Part shown: positions 10,816 to 21,739 of the stretch, one piece after another
Layout of the letters: each line of letters begins with the position of its first letter
Numbering within the stretch: the stretch's first letter is position 1
Assembly (NCBI RefSeq): GCF_020283565.1
Contig: NC_060060.1
Location: 22,320,001 to 22,384,000, forward strand
Direction: 5' to 3'
Source of the DNA: Trifolium pratense
Taxonomy: Eukaryota > Streptophyta > Magnoliopsida > Fabales > Fabaceae
DNA: 64,000 nucleotides
Program-made: the position numbers and the translations under genes
Notes under the pieces: generated by a model
Told to the model about the DNA's origin: nothing
The model's database searches: none
What the model saw: only the letters and a program-made list of their open reading frames with translations

Positions 10816-11259
10816 ATGTCAGATGGAGTATTGATCTTACCTAATCAGAAAGGACGATCGTGTTTGGCGTTGCTCCGCTGCGAACCTCGGTGGAATGAGA
10901 GGGGGTTGTGTACATGCAGTTGCTCCGACGCTCAAGTCAGTGATTTGGGTGAAGCAATGGTTTTCAGAGTAAAAGATAATGTACCTTGTATTGTTGAGAG
11001 AATGTTGTTTATATAGCCTTCAGCGCTGGGCCAAGACCCTTGATGACATTAATGATCATCAAGTGGATGCCGGAAAACAACTAGAAAAGTCATGATGTGC
11101 AGTTATTGTCGTTCCGATGACCGGCCGTTACAACTCGTCGAGCGTTGTGACCGTTTGACTCGTAGGGATTGTTTCATGGGCTGCTCCCCATTGGGCCTTG
11201 CTCGACGGCCCAGTTTGCAATTCCTCAGCAGTTGGGTTTCTAGGCCGAGTCAGAACAAA
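10816..11259. repeat. GC-richer segment, probable LTR-element fragment
   Basis: This block is clearly richer in G+C than its surroundings. It holds TATATAG-like sequence at about 11010 followed by a CAGCGCTGGGCC phrase, reminiscent of an LTR promoter. Its two short open frames (66 and 60 codons) resemble no family. It is cut on the right by the palindromic MULE. Its identity as an LTR fragment is inference. Confidence 0.35.
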
Positions 11260-11268
11260 TATAATATT

Positions 11269-11953
11269 GGGTAAATAGTGTTATACCCCCTGCAAAATAG
11301 ACGAGTTTTGCGTTACCCCCCCTGCAAAATATTTTTTTGAGATTACCCCCCTGCAATGTCAAGATTCTTTGCGTTACCCCCCTAGCTTAACAAGTGGGCA
11401 TATGACATGGAAGAATCTTGACGTGGCATGACACGTGGAAATTAATTTATTTTTTATTTATTTTTAATTGCCAACTCATTAATTAATGTGGGGTTTTAAT
11501 TAAAAAAATGAAAAAAAAAAAAACTTAAAAGTTGTTATATTTTTATGAACTTACTTAAAAGAAAGTTTTGTTTTTTTTTTTTGACTAAAAGTTGTTATTA
11601 TATATAAGAATTTTTTTTATATATATAATAACAACTTTTAGTCAAAAAAAAAAAACAAAACTTTCTTTTAAGTAAGTTCATAAAAATATAACAACTTTTA
11701 AGTTTTTTTTTTTTCATTTTTTTAATTAAAACCCCACATTAATTAATGAGTTGGCAATTAAAAATAAATAAAAAATAAATTAATTTCCACGTGTCATGCC
11801 ACGTCAAGATTCTTCCATGTCATATGCCCACTTGTTAAGCCAGGGGGGTAACGCAAAGAATCTTGACATTGCAGGGGGTAATCTCAAAAAAATATTTTGC
11901 AGGGGGTAACGCAAAACTCGCCTATTTTGTAGGGGGTATAACACTATTTACCC
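11269..11953. mobile_element. near-perfect palindromic MULE-type MITE, 685 bp, TSD TATAATATT
   Basis: The whole element folds on itself. The left arm from GGGTAAATAGTGTTATAC and the right arm, reverse-complemented, differ by only a few substitutions and C/G-run length changes, and the axis is near 11611. The 9-bp duplication TATAATATT is exact at 11260-11268 and 11954-11962. Each arm contains repeated GTTACCCCC and CCCTGCAA motifs. There is no coding sequence. A transcript across it would form a hairpin of over 300 bp. Confidence 0.9.
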
Positions 11954-11962
11954 TATAATATT

Positions 11963-12406
11963 TAACAAAAACTATTAAAATGCTGAGTCAGAGAAAGTAA
12001 CACTATTATTAAAAAAAACTTGACTTAACTACTATTAAAATTTATACACGAGCAATTTGTATAGGTAAAATCCACATCCTCAGATGTGACTTTATTGTGA
12101 ATTTTGTGATGCTCGAAAAACAATGTCCTTGTGACAATGAACTATCTCATTCTCATACAGCAATTACTAACTACATCGTACAATTCCCTTCTCATAGGAA
12201 AACCGGCATTATCAACTTGATTGATACTTGCCATTCAAAAAAAAAAAAGAGTTGATTAAGTTATATGTTACTTACCTGGTCCCCATTGATTAGGTGAAAG
12301 TACACAAGGACATTTTAAGGAGATTCAATAGTGCTCAATATTAGTAAAATCTAGAGCAATTTTTCTATGCGTACAAACCCAAATTAATTATATTATATTA
12401 GGATGC
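11963..12406. other. non-coding stretch, nothing recognised
   Basis: AT-rich with a poly-A run near 12238, possibly the tail of an old retroposon. No exon is visible. Confidence 0.35.
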
Positions 12407-12411
12407 ATACA

Positions 12412-13404
12412 TGATGACTTTACGTCATTACTATTTTTTTTTAAGCAAATGCAAGCAAACAAGTAGGTTTTTACCATGTTTTTAGCACTTAAATAAGAAG
12501 AAATTGCATGAAATATGAGATAACATGATCACAAGAAAAGATGAAAAAAAAAAGCCTGATTTCTGCCTCCTGCGCCCAGCTTAGGGGCAGCTTAGCCCAA
12601 CTTGAAAAACTGAAGAGTTGCTCGCTGCCATCTGCGCCCAGCTTGGGCAGAATCAAACCTGGCTCAGCACGAAAACTGCACTATATCCACAACATTTTCT
12701 AATTTTAGGGTTACGAAATTTTGGATCAAGAACTGCTTTTTTACGGTGATTTCAGAAGATCAAAGAGGCACTCAAGCAAAGATTCAAGTGTGGAAACACA
12801 TCTAAACCCTTCTTGTAATGATGATTTCTTTCACTCATGTTGATGTAATTTCTTATTTGAACATGTTTGGCTAAATCCTTAAAATTGGTCCTTAAGTGAT
12901 TCTAATTTCAATTTATCTTGAACCATGTGATTCTCATTTGATATGTTAATGAATTACGAAGTTAGTTTCTCTCAATTATTCTTTGTGTGCAATGCTTTAC
13001 ATGATCTGATCAATTATGTGATGATTTCAATTATTTGTTTTACTATGAAAATAGGAATGAATCATCAATCTAGGAATAATTGATCAATTGACTTTCACTT
13101 AAGATATTTTGGATTGTTAATTGAGATTTCAAGATTAAAGTTTATACTCCTCACTTGATCACCGATCATCCTAAGAAATTAGGGATTAATGATCAAGGGA
13201 GAGGATTATGTTACCAAGACATTGAGCATAATCAATTGTGTTTTAATCTGATCATGAAACTAAATTGAGTTATTCGTTAACATACATAAAATTACCGAGA
13301 TAAATTGTTATTAGATGAACCGAAAAGGATCGATCGCTTTTCGTTTATTACTTTGAATCCTAAAGTATTTCCAAATTTTATGATTATAAACTTCAAACAA
13401 AGTA

Positions 13405-13440
<36 letters not shown>

Positions 13441-13569
13441 TTTTTATCATTATGTCAATTTTCTTGAGTATATTTTCAATTTGCTTTTAAATTACAACAA
13501 TCCCCGAAGAGAAAACGATTTTATTATACTATTTGACGACTATTTAGTACACTTGCTAAATTTTTATTA
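12412..13569 (+). mobile_element. solo LTR, 1158 bp, TSD ATACA
   Basis: It begins TGATGACTTTACG and ends TTTTTATTA (diverged from TTATCA), with the exact 5-bp duplication ATACA at 12407-12411 and 13570-13574. Near its end GTACACTTGC is placed as in the LTR at 28308-29557, and both share a similar layout of short repeated GC-rich motifs followed by a long AT-rich body. I infer a Ty3/gypsy-type LTR left by LTR-LTR recombination. No primer-binding site follows it. Confidence 0.65.
13407..13440 (+). repeat. poly-C tract of 34 bases
   Basis: An uninterrupted run of C inside the solo LTR. It could be a true slippage-prone tract or an assembly/sequencing artefact. Confidence 0.95.
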
Positions 13570-13596
13570 ATACACCAATGAGAAAAATCTAAAAAT

Positions 13597-13820
13597 GGGA
13601 AATATTAAACAGTGTTCTAGAGCAATGGTTAAAGAAATAAAAATAGTAATATAATTTTGAATGGAATGTATTTAATATGGATTAGCAGCGCAACTTATTG
13701 TTTGTTTGTTTTTCACTCATGTGTAATTATTTGGAATATATATTCTTTTAAAAAAAATTGTACTTAAAACTTTTGCTTTTGTTTCTTTAACTATTACTCT
13801 GAAGCATAGTTTAGCACGAC
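13597..13820. mobile_element. diverged copy of MITE family B
   Basis: The left end TATTAAACAGTGTTCTAGAG with TGGTTAAAGAAA and the right end (reverse complement) TGCTAAACTATGCTTCAGAG with TAGTTAAAGAAA are the same motifs as in the 9713-9887 element. No clean target duplication was found. A half copy (TGTTAAATAGTGCTCCAGGG) is also seen near 24159. Confidence 0.5.
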
Positions 13821-13926
13821 GATCTTTAAAGATAAATAATTTATTCACATCATTTAATATTAATCAATCATTTTTTTTAAGAAGCCAAAAGAAAATATAT
13901 TAGAAATATATTAAGCATAAGGTATG

Positions 13927-13928
<2 letters not shown>

Positions 13929-13982
<54 letters not shown>
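13929..13982 (+). repeat. (TA)n microsatellite
   Basis: About 27 uninterrupted TA units, located next to the LINE relic that follows. Confidence 0.95.
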
Positions 13983-13985
<3 letters not shown>

Positions 13986-13989
13986 AGGT

Positions 13990-14470
13990 TCACAAAACAT
14001 AACACGGAGCAAAAGAAATGATCACAACACACCCCCACATTATCCCAGATGGACACCTAAACAAATCAAGGGATTAATCCACCACAAATTCAAATAAAAA
14101 ATAATTTTTTTTACGAGATTTCAAGTTTCAACCACCACCAAGATATCGTTTATAAGAAACACCTCCATGCGACTTTTGTTTGCGCAAAAAGCCTACTATT
14201 TCTCTCTTTCTAAATACTCCAGCTGCTAGCCAAACAAATAACTTGAATACCAGTTCACATATCTTTGCCAAATGTAAACGATTCCAAAATTGCACAATAT
14301 GTTCACCTGCAACATTCGAACAAGGACCAAAAACGCCAACCCACTGCGGAGTTTTGCTCCAGAGAGATTAAGAGAAATTACAATAAAAAAAAAGTGATTA
14401 CAGGATTCAAAAACACTATAATCACATGTACACATGATCGGATCCGCAACAACCAAGCCACGTCTCACTA
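13990..14470 (-). pseudogene. L1-type LINE relic, 3' end (zf-RVT region)
   Basis: On the minus strand, fragments in shifting frames resemble the C-terminal zinc-binding region after plant L1 reverse transcriptases: Cys/His-rich pieces, then a segment aligning with the relic at 24310-24780. The distal part (AACAAATCAAGGGATTAATCC and CAACCACCACCA) is shared with that relic at nucleotide level. Frameshifts and stops make it non-coding. Only the 3' end is present, as usual for truncated LINEs. Confidence 0.55.
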
Positions 14471-14479
14471 AATTGCCCT

Positions 14480-16882
14480 TTGACGGTAACCTATTAATCA
14501 ATAATTTTTAAAAAAAAAATTATTAATCAATCATTTTAGTTTTAAACTTTTAAAATTATGTTTATGTACCCAACCCTATTTAATTTAGGGTTATCTCTAT
14601 GTAACTATTGCTCTAAAATCTAAATATCCTACACTGGCCAAATTTCTGCCAACAAAAATATAAGTTAAAAAAAGTTGCTAATTTCTCTCTTGATGTACAC
14701 AACCGTGTTTTTGTTGAGGTTTGAGTTTCCTCCATTTGTTATGTCTCATTTAATTTATTCTTCATTTAGAGAGATAGACACAAGTGAAAATTAGTGGAGT
14801 CCACAAATTTGTGGAACCCACTTTTAATGGGTCTCTTGCGGTTGTTTCAGCTGCTCGCTACCCTTTTGATTTATTAATGTAAATGTACTACTCCAGTTTG
14901 AAATTCGATTTATTTTATCTAAAATTTGACTCAAATTATTTATCTTTTTCTAATAATTTTTTCTTGCATTTCAATTTACTAACTACTATTAATAAAAGTA
15001 TTTTAATAAATTTGTACAAAAAAAAAGTATTTTAATAAATAAACTCATTTCATTATTTAAATTAGTATAATTAATCTTTCTTTAAGAGCATCTACAATGA
15101 AAGGGGAGTAAATATTTACTTATTTAAATTGAAAGTTGAAAGTTGATGGAGACAGTTTGAAAGAAGATGGCCCCATAGTATTATTAAAAACAATGATGAT
15201 AAATGAAATTTTGAAATTTGTCTCACTAATTAATTAACTTTCATAAAAAAGGAACTCTGAAAAAAAGGAAGAAAAATAAACTCACCTTGAAACATATCTA
15301 AAAAATTTATTCATATATCCAACACCTATCATTAAACCCACAACTTTATAGGACCCATATTTTTAATCATTTCTCCCAAAAATTAGTACTCCTACAAACA
15401 TCATATGAATGTAGCAAATGTCAATGTCACATATAATAGTGCATGCACAGAGTTTTTGTTCATTCAAACTCACTCATTCACTCACATTTGGATTGACTCC
15501 ACTCCCTTACACACGTTATACGAACATAATTAATATTCTCTTATAAGAATTGTAAAATATCTGTCTAGAAAGATTATTATATTTGATTTATAACTTTAAT
15601 TTTTTAATTATGCTCTATATATCCTTAATATAGTTTATATTAACAGTCATAATAATTTGAAAAAATATTTGGAAGTGAAAACAATTATCATCTATGAGCT
15701 AGTTTTGTAGGGTTATGTTAAACTTAATTCAAATTTTAAAATGATATTATTATGTTATATGTAAATTTATCTAGAAAAGGCAATATCATTTTCGAAAAAT
15801 ATTTTGAAGTTTCAAAATAATACTAGGATAAGCGTCAAATTTTGAATATAAGACACTTTCAAAGATTTCTTAGAAGGGTGATAAATGTTTATTTTATATT
15901 CCAAATTTTAAGTTCAAAGTTAGGATGGTTTTTGAAGACATGACCTGACCGACAAATCGTGTGACATACATGCATGCATGATTTGAATATTTATAGAGTC
16001 CTTCTCCACTCTATAAATAGAAATGTTATAGACATCAGATTTAGGGAGTTCATTTCTAAAAGAGAAAACATTACCTAAATAGAAAAATATTTGCATGCTA
16101 CCACATAAAATATACAAGGATACAATTTTGATGTGGGTACATATAATTATCAATTGATGTATAAAAACTCAACATTTACAGTAATGCAATTTACGATTTT
16201 CGCAAAATTTACATTTCATAGTACCTAGATTAAAAGATATATCAAAAAGACATCAAACTTACAATTTTGGATAATCGCGTAAACTTATTAACTAATTAAG
16301 TTATATATAGAATCGGAAGAAATAAGCTCCGATCATAAAATTTTATGTGTAGATTTTCAATATCTTATAATTTTGTCAAATGAAATGATTGTGTTGTGTA
16401 GATGAAGATACTTTTATATGAGTGCGTGAAACGACGTCAGATAAACTCCAAAACAACACAGTGAATACCAACAACAACGTAGAAATAAATAATATGAAAT
16501 GGTCCACAATCTCCACCACCATGTTTATGTTTATGTTTATTTCACACACGTTTACCCAATACTGTTTTTCCACGTGTCATTTCTTAGTGGGACCTCTTTT
16601 GGTGCTTATATTGCTGCCAACTATGACAAACAAAAACAACAACTGCCGTCACTGTTTTTCAATGTTTTTTGTGTTCCTTGTTTTTCTTATTTTCCTTAAA
16701 AATCCAAATTTGACTTGTTATTTTTTTTGGGTGTCATTTTTTGGGGATTTTTCAATTTTCGGGAACTTGATTTTTTGTCAATATTTTAAAAATAGAAAAG
16801 GTGATGAAAGTTATTAAACATTTCGATTGGGATTCAATTAATTTCAAAGTTGATCTATTTTAAGACTTAAGATATACTACTA
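14480..16882. other. non-coding stretch, nothing recognised
   Basis: 2.4 kb of AT-rich sequence. Open frames up to 131 codons (16422-16817) have low-complexity, T-rich translations without domain resemblance and are not called. AGAGCATCTACAATG at about 15085 resembles a common MITE end, but I could not find its partner. Confidence 0.4.
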
Positions 16883-17274
16883 CTTCCATCTCCAAATAGT
16901 GTATGTGTTTATATTTTAAAATATTTTTTTGTCTCTTTGTTCTTAGACTCTTCTATAGATTATTTATTCATAACATATCTTGTGCCACGAGTAGTTTTAT
17001 ATTTATATAATATTTCACTTTTTAAAAAAAAATGAATTTAATCAATTCAATCACAACCGAGTCAAATGATAAATTAATGAATATGGATAAAAAAATAAAT
17101 AAGAATGTAACATAGATTATTAGAAAGAACGCAGAAATACCTCTCAAGTATGTACAATAAAAAATTGTATAAATGTTTGATATGTTAACCATAGATTTGT
17201 GTAAAAAAGAAAAATATCATAGATTTAAATTTGCAATTCTCTGTCCGGTGAGCATAGTTTAATGGACGGAGGGA
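16883..17274. mobile_element. Stowaway-type MITE (about 392 bp)
   Basis: The left end CTTCCATCTCCA and the right end (reverse complement) TCCCTCCGTCCA match the Stowaway terminus consensus. TA is present on both outer sides (16881-16882, 17275-17276). The interior is AT-rich and non-coding. Confidence 0.55.
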
Positions 17275-18091
17275 TATTGGAAATTCAACCCTGATACTTT
17301 CACTTATTTATCTTTAAAAAATAGAATTCTAGTCATTAAACTAGTTGATAAAAAAAAATCTACAATTCTATCACAGCTAATCTTTATAAAGCAATAAAAT
17401 CAAAAAATTAAACCCATTAAATCAACAAAAATTTAATCTCAATTCATATAAGTTAATGGTTCAGTGCTAAGTGAAATCTTTGTCCTTGTAATCATAATCC
17501 TAATCCTAATCCAATTGATAAAAGATATTGTATTATATCGTTCAACCCTCATACTTAAAAAAAATGGAGATCAAAATACATGTCTTATTTAACATGTATG
17601 CTAATATTGTTAAGTTGAATATTTTTATTTGAATTTGAATTCAAAATTTCACAATTTTATTTAAATTTTAATTAATAGCGTTTGTCAATTCGATTGTAGA
17701 TAAAAAAAATAAAAATCAAACTATAATATGAGAAATGGAGAATTAGGCAATTTTTTTTTCTTTTTTTTTTGGTCAAATAAACTAGTGGCTATAAATTCTA
17801 CTTTAAAGATGAATAAGTGGAGTGTGCATGAATTCGAACACCAATCCTGCATAATATATGTATTTTCCTACCAACTGAATTAATCTCTCAGGGAAGTCAA
17901 TTTTCCTTTTTTTTTTTTTGTGGTCAATTTTCATTTTTAACTTAACCGGTTTGGTAAGATATTTATTATATCTTGTAGCTTATACTTATTTAATTAATTT
18001 GATTATGATGAGGGCGAGAGAAAGTTGGAGTCTTTTTTATAACTTCAACAAATACAAATAAAAGGTGGCTTCAACTTTCACAAGCTCTCTT

Positions 18092-18100
18092 TTATATATA
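18092..18100 (+). promoter_or_regulatory. TATA box for the DUF1336 gene
   Basis: TTATATATA lies about 165 bases upstream of the ATG at 18263, leaving room for a leader of normal plant length. It is followed by CT-rich sequence (18120-18185). Confidence 0.5.
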
Positions 18101-18262
18101 TTTTATAAATCATTTTTATCTTTTGTTTTTGTCTATTCTATTTTATTCACTTTCAGCTTCTGTTCTGTTCTTTCTTTCTTTCATATCATTGATTCTATGT
18201 GACAGAACTTTCTAGTATATATTGCTATTGTTGGTGAAGAAGGATCTGAATCAAAGGTTAAT

Positions 18263-21200
18263 ATGGGAGCATGTGTGTCAACTCAACAAGGTGGTTGTGT
18301 TGGTGGAAGGTTCAATTCTTCTAAGAAGAAAAATAGAAAAAGAAGAAGAATTGTTGGATTAAAGAGAAGAGTTTCTTCTAAGCTTTCATCATCTTTGGAT
18401 AATAATCAACTTGATTTGCCAAGTTTGCCTCAACATTCATTTTCCAACCCAACTTTTCAAGGTTGCTTTTTAATTTTTTTTTTTGTTCTTTTGGTTTTGT
18501 GTTTTGGCTTGATTTTTTTATAGAAATGATTTTTTTTAGTATAAGTTTTTATGAAGTTGGTTTTGTTTTAGTTTTGTAATGAAATTTGTTGATTGTGTGT
18601 TGTTGGAATTGGAATTTAAATTGGTGTTCATTTAAGTGCATGTTTGAATTGGCTCGACGTGACATCGTCAGAATCACAGTGAGTCACCGTGATTTTGGCA
18701 AAAAGTTAAACGGCGAACCCAAACATACATTAAGAGGTCCTTTTACTTTTTTGAGTTTTTCAATTATTTTGATGTTTTTTTGAGGTGGTTGAAAGTTGTT
18801 GAAATTTGAAGTAAAGAAAAAGTTTGATGCTAAGCAATTACTTTAGGAGGATGATAGAAAAAATGTTAATGATTGGTGTAAATTACATTTTTCTTTTTTT
18901 TTCACTTAGCATTGTCAATATTAGTGCTTAGTTTATTTTTCTTGAAATTCTAGTTGAATTTTATATGAACTTTTTTGCATTTGTGGCTGCAGGAAATATT
19001 GAAGAGGCATGGTTCGATTCGGTTACAATGTTTGATTCCGACTGCGATGATGATTACCAGAGTGTTCCTGATGGTATGGTTTTAAACATTTTCAGAATTT
19101 CGATAATCAAACATTTTTATTGATCTGACGGTTATGATTGATTGACAGTGTAAAGAATCATTACATAGTAAATAGTGTATGAGTTAAATCTATAAACTAA
19201 ATCGTTAAGTACAATCGATATACGCAGATGTTCTATCTCCGAATAGAATTGAAGGCGGATCTGTATCAAGTTTTCCGTCTTCAAGAGAGGCTACCAACCA
19301 TAGAGTTTCAACTGATCAAGTGCAGAAACCGATTATTTCCGAGGCTGCAAGAAGTTCAGATGTTCAACATTTTGGTGTAGATGGAAATATAATTGAAGTA
19401 AATGAACCTGTGTTCCTCGACGACATTTCCTCAGTTGATGCAAATTCTAATAAGGACGAAGGAATTTTGGACAACTGCGGCATTCTTCCAAACAATTGTC
19501 TACCATGTCTCGCATCTACCATTCCTTCTCTCGAAAAAAGAAGATCATGTTCAAGTCCTCCTAATTCAAAGAAAAAGGCTCTTCCAAAACTATCTACTCG
19601 ATGTGAGTTCGAATTCTTGACACAACATTCTTTTATCTTAATTCTTTTCATATATAATGTAGAATTAATTAATTCTTCTTTTTGCTCCTTTTTATGGTTT
19701 TCAGTTTCATCGAAAACACTTCTGCAAAGACCAATTGCAGGTTCTCAAGTACCATTTTGTCCAATTGACAAGAAAATGCTCGATTGTTGGTCACACATTG
19801 AACCGGGAAGTTTCAAAGTCCGAGGCGTAAATTATTTCAAGTAAGATTTAGATTCTGTCCGTAATTTTTTTTACGATTAAGAATTGAACTCGGTATTTCA
19901 GGGTTTACAACACTCACGCACACTGAACACCAACACTGACCTGTCATTAACACTAGACCTTGACGGTCGTTTTTTGTAATTTGTTTCGGAATGCATACAA
20001 GTTAAAATAAATGCATAATAAGTTTAAACAACACGATCCGTCGAAATCATGTTTTTGCATACATATTCATAGACAAAATAATGTTGATTTAGCTTTTGTT
20101 CTTTATGACAGGGACAGAAAGAAGGAGTTTGCTCCTAACTATTCTGCATATTATCCATTTGGTGTTGATGTTTTCTTATCTCCACGAAAAGTGGACCATA
20201 TAGCTCGGTTTGTCGAACTACCTTCTGTTAGTTCCTCTGCCAAATTTCCACCAATTCTTGTTGTAAATGTTCAGGTACTCCTACTTTGCTTAAACTTAGT
20301 CTTTTTTCCACAAACATATTGTTTTTGCATATTCTCATACTCTTTGATTTGCGGTTTTCAGATTCCGCTTTACCCTACGACACTTTTTCAAGCTGAAACT
20401 GATGGTGAAGGAGCGAGCTTCGTTTTGTACTTTAAACTTTCGGAAAGTTACGCCAAGGAACTTCCTCTACATTTTCAAGAAAACATCAGAGTAAGTGATT
20501 CCTCGTGTCTCAATTCAGTGTTTGATAAAGTATCACCACTACATCTCGTTTAAAATGCTATAGTTCTGTTTTCTCTCAGTCGTCGCCCTGTTAAGTTCTT
20601 TAAGATGATTTCTTACATTGTAAGTCTTTTTACAGAAATTGATGGACGATGAAGTTGAAAAGGTAAAGGGTTTTCCGGTAGACACAATTGCGCCCTTTCG
20701 AGAACGGTTAAAAATACTAGGCCGTGTTGGCAATATCGAAGACCTTCATTTAAGCGCAGCTGAAAGGAAACTCATGCAGGCTTACAATGAGAAACCTGTT
20801 CTTTCACGTCCGCAACACGAGTTTTACTCGGTATGTCTCATCCACTCAAATTAAACTTTCATTAATGTTTTTCAATAAATTTTCCAGCCTAACCTTATGA
20901 TGAACAATCAATATCTAATGTGACAGTACATTTTACATTAATAATCCTGTTCCTGTCCACATTTTTGTAATTCTGTAATTAGTTTAGTACTGCCATGATA
21001 GTTTTTGAATGTTTAGAGTTAATCTAGAAGTTAAACTCTCAAATGGACATCAATTTAAGAAAGACATAAATGTATGTCATTAAACTAAGCCTATCTTTAG
21101 TATTACGGTCCGTATGTCAGAATCATGGTATCCGCCGTGATTTTACGGAAACTACAGAGTGTAGTTTTTAAAAAATCACGGTGATCACCGTGATTTTGGC

Positions 21201-21739
21201 ATATCCACCGTATTGCCAACATACACTAAATGTTAAGCTTTTTTGATGATTTTGTATAACTCTTTGATTACATTTTTATGGATTAATATGGTGGTACCTT
21301 TATATATTTGGCCCACTATTTAAAGTGGTGTCATTTCACAATAAAACATGTATAGTACTTTACTTTGTGACCTTTCTTTCAAATATGTTACTATATCTTA
21401 TATTTTATATTTTTAAATTGTAGGGAGAAAATTACTTTGAGATTGATATAGATATGCATAGATTTGGTTATATCTCAAGGAAAGGGTTTGAAGCATTCAT
21501 GGATAGATTAAAAATCTGCACTTTAGATATTGGCCTTACAATTCAGGCAAGTAGTTTTCTCTTATGACAGAAATTAAATTTATTTTATCTTATGCTTATA
21601 CTAATTATTTATCATATAATATATTCAGGGGAACAAAGTTGAGGAGCTGCCAGAACAAGTTTTATGTTGTATTAGGTTAAATGGCATTGACCACTTGAAT
21701 TACCAACAACTAGGGTTAACTCAAGATCCACCACTCTAA
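18263..21739 (+). CDS. EDR2-C / DUF1336 domain protein, 503 aa, 9 exons
   Basis: Exons: 18263-18461, 18993-19073, 19228-19602, 19705-19840, 20112-20274, 20362-20490, 20636-20830, 21424-21546, 21629-21739. They join to 1512 nt in frame. The N terminus MGACVS is a textbook N-myristoylation signal with an adjacent Cys for palmitoylation, followed by a very basic Lys/Arg stretch, so membrane attachment is expected. Residues about 95-225 are low-complexity Ser/Asn-rich. From about 235 to 480 runs the ENHANCED DISEASE RESISTANCE 2 C-terminal (DUF1336) domain: [64 protein letters not shown] and PH domains of full EDR2 are absent, typical of the short plant members. The molecular function is unknown; EDR2 itself binds phosphoinositide and restrains cell death. 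The last intron uses a GC donor (GCAAGT at 21547). Introns 1 and 7 hold MITE-like inserts. Confidence 0.92.
18636..18730. mobile_element. small Harbinger-like MITE in intron 1 of the DUF1336 gene
   Basis: Ends GTGCATGTTTGAATTGG and (reverse complement) ATGTATGTTTGGGTTCG are flanked by TAA on both sides. The centre contains an AATCACAGTGAGTCACCGTG hairpin. A related AATCACGGTGATCACCGTG motif occurs in intron 7 (about 21120-21215). Confidence 0.45.

Noticed and set aside
16422..16817. 131-codon open frame, the longest unassigned on the plus strand
   Set aside because: T-rich low-complexity translation, no domain resemblance, and no splice or promoter support.
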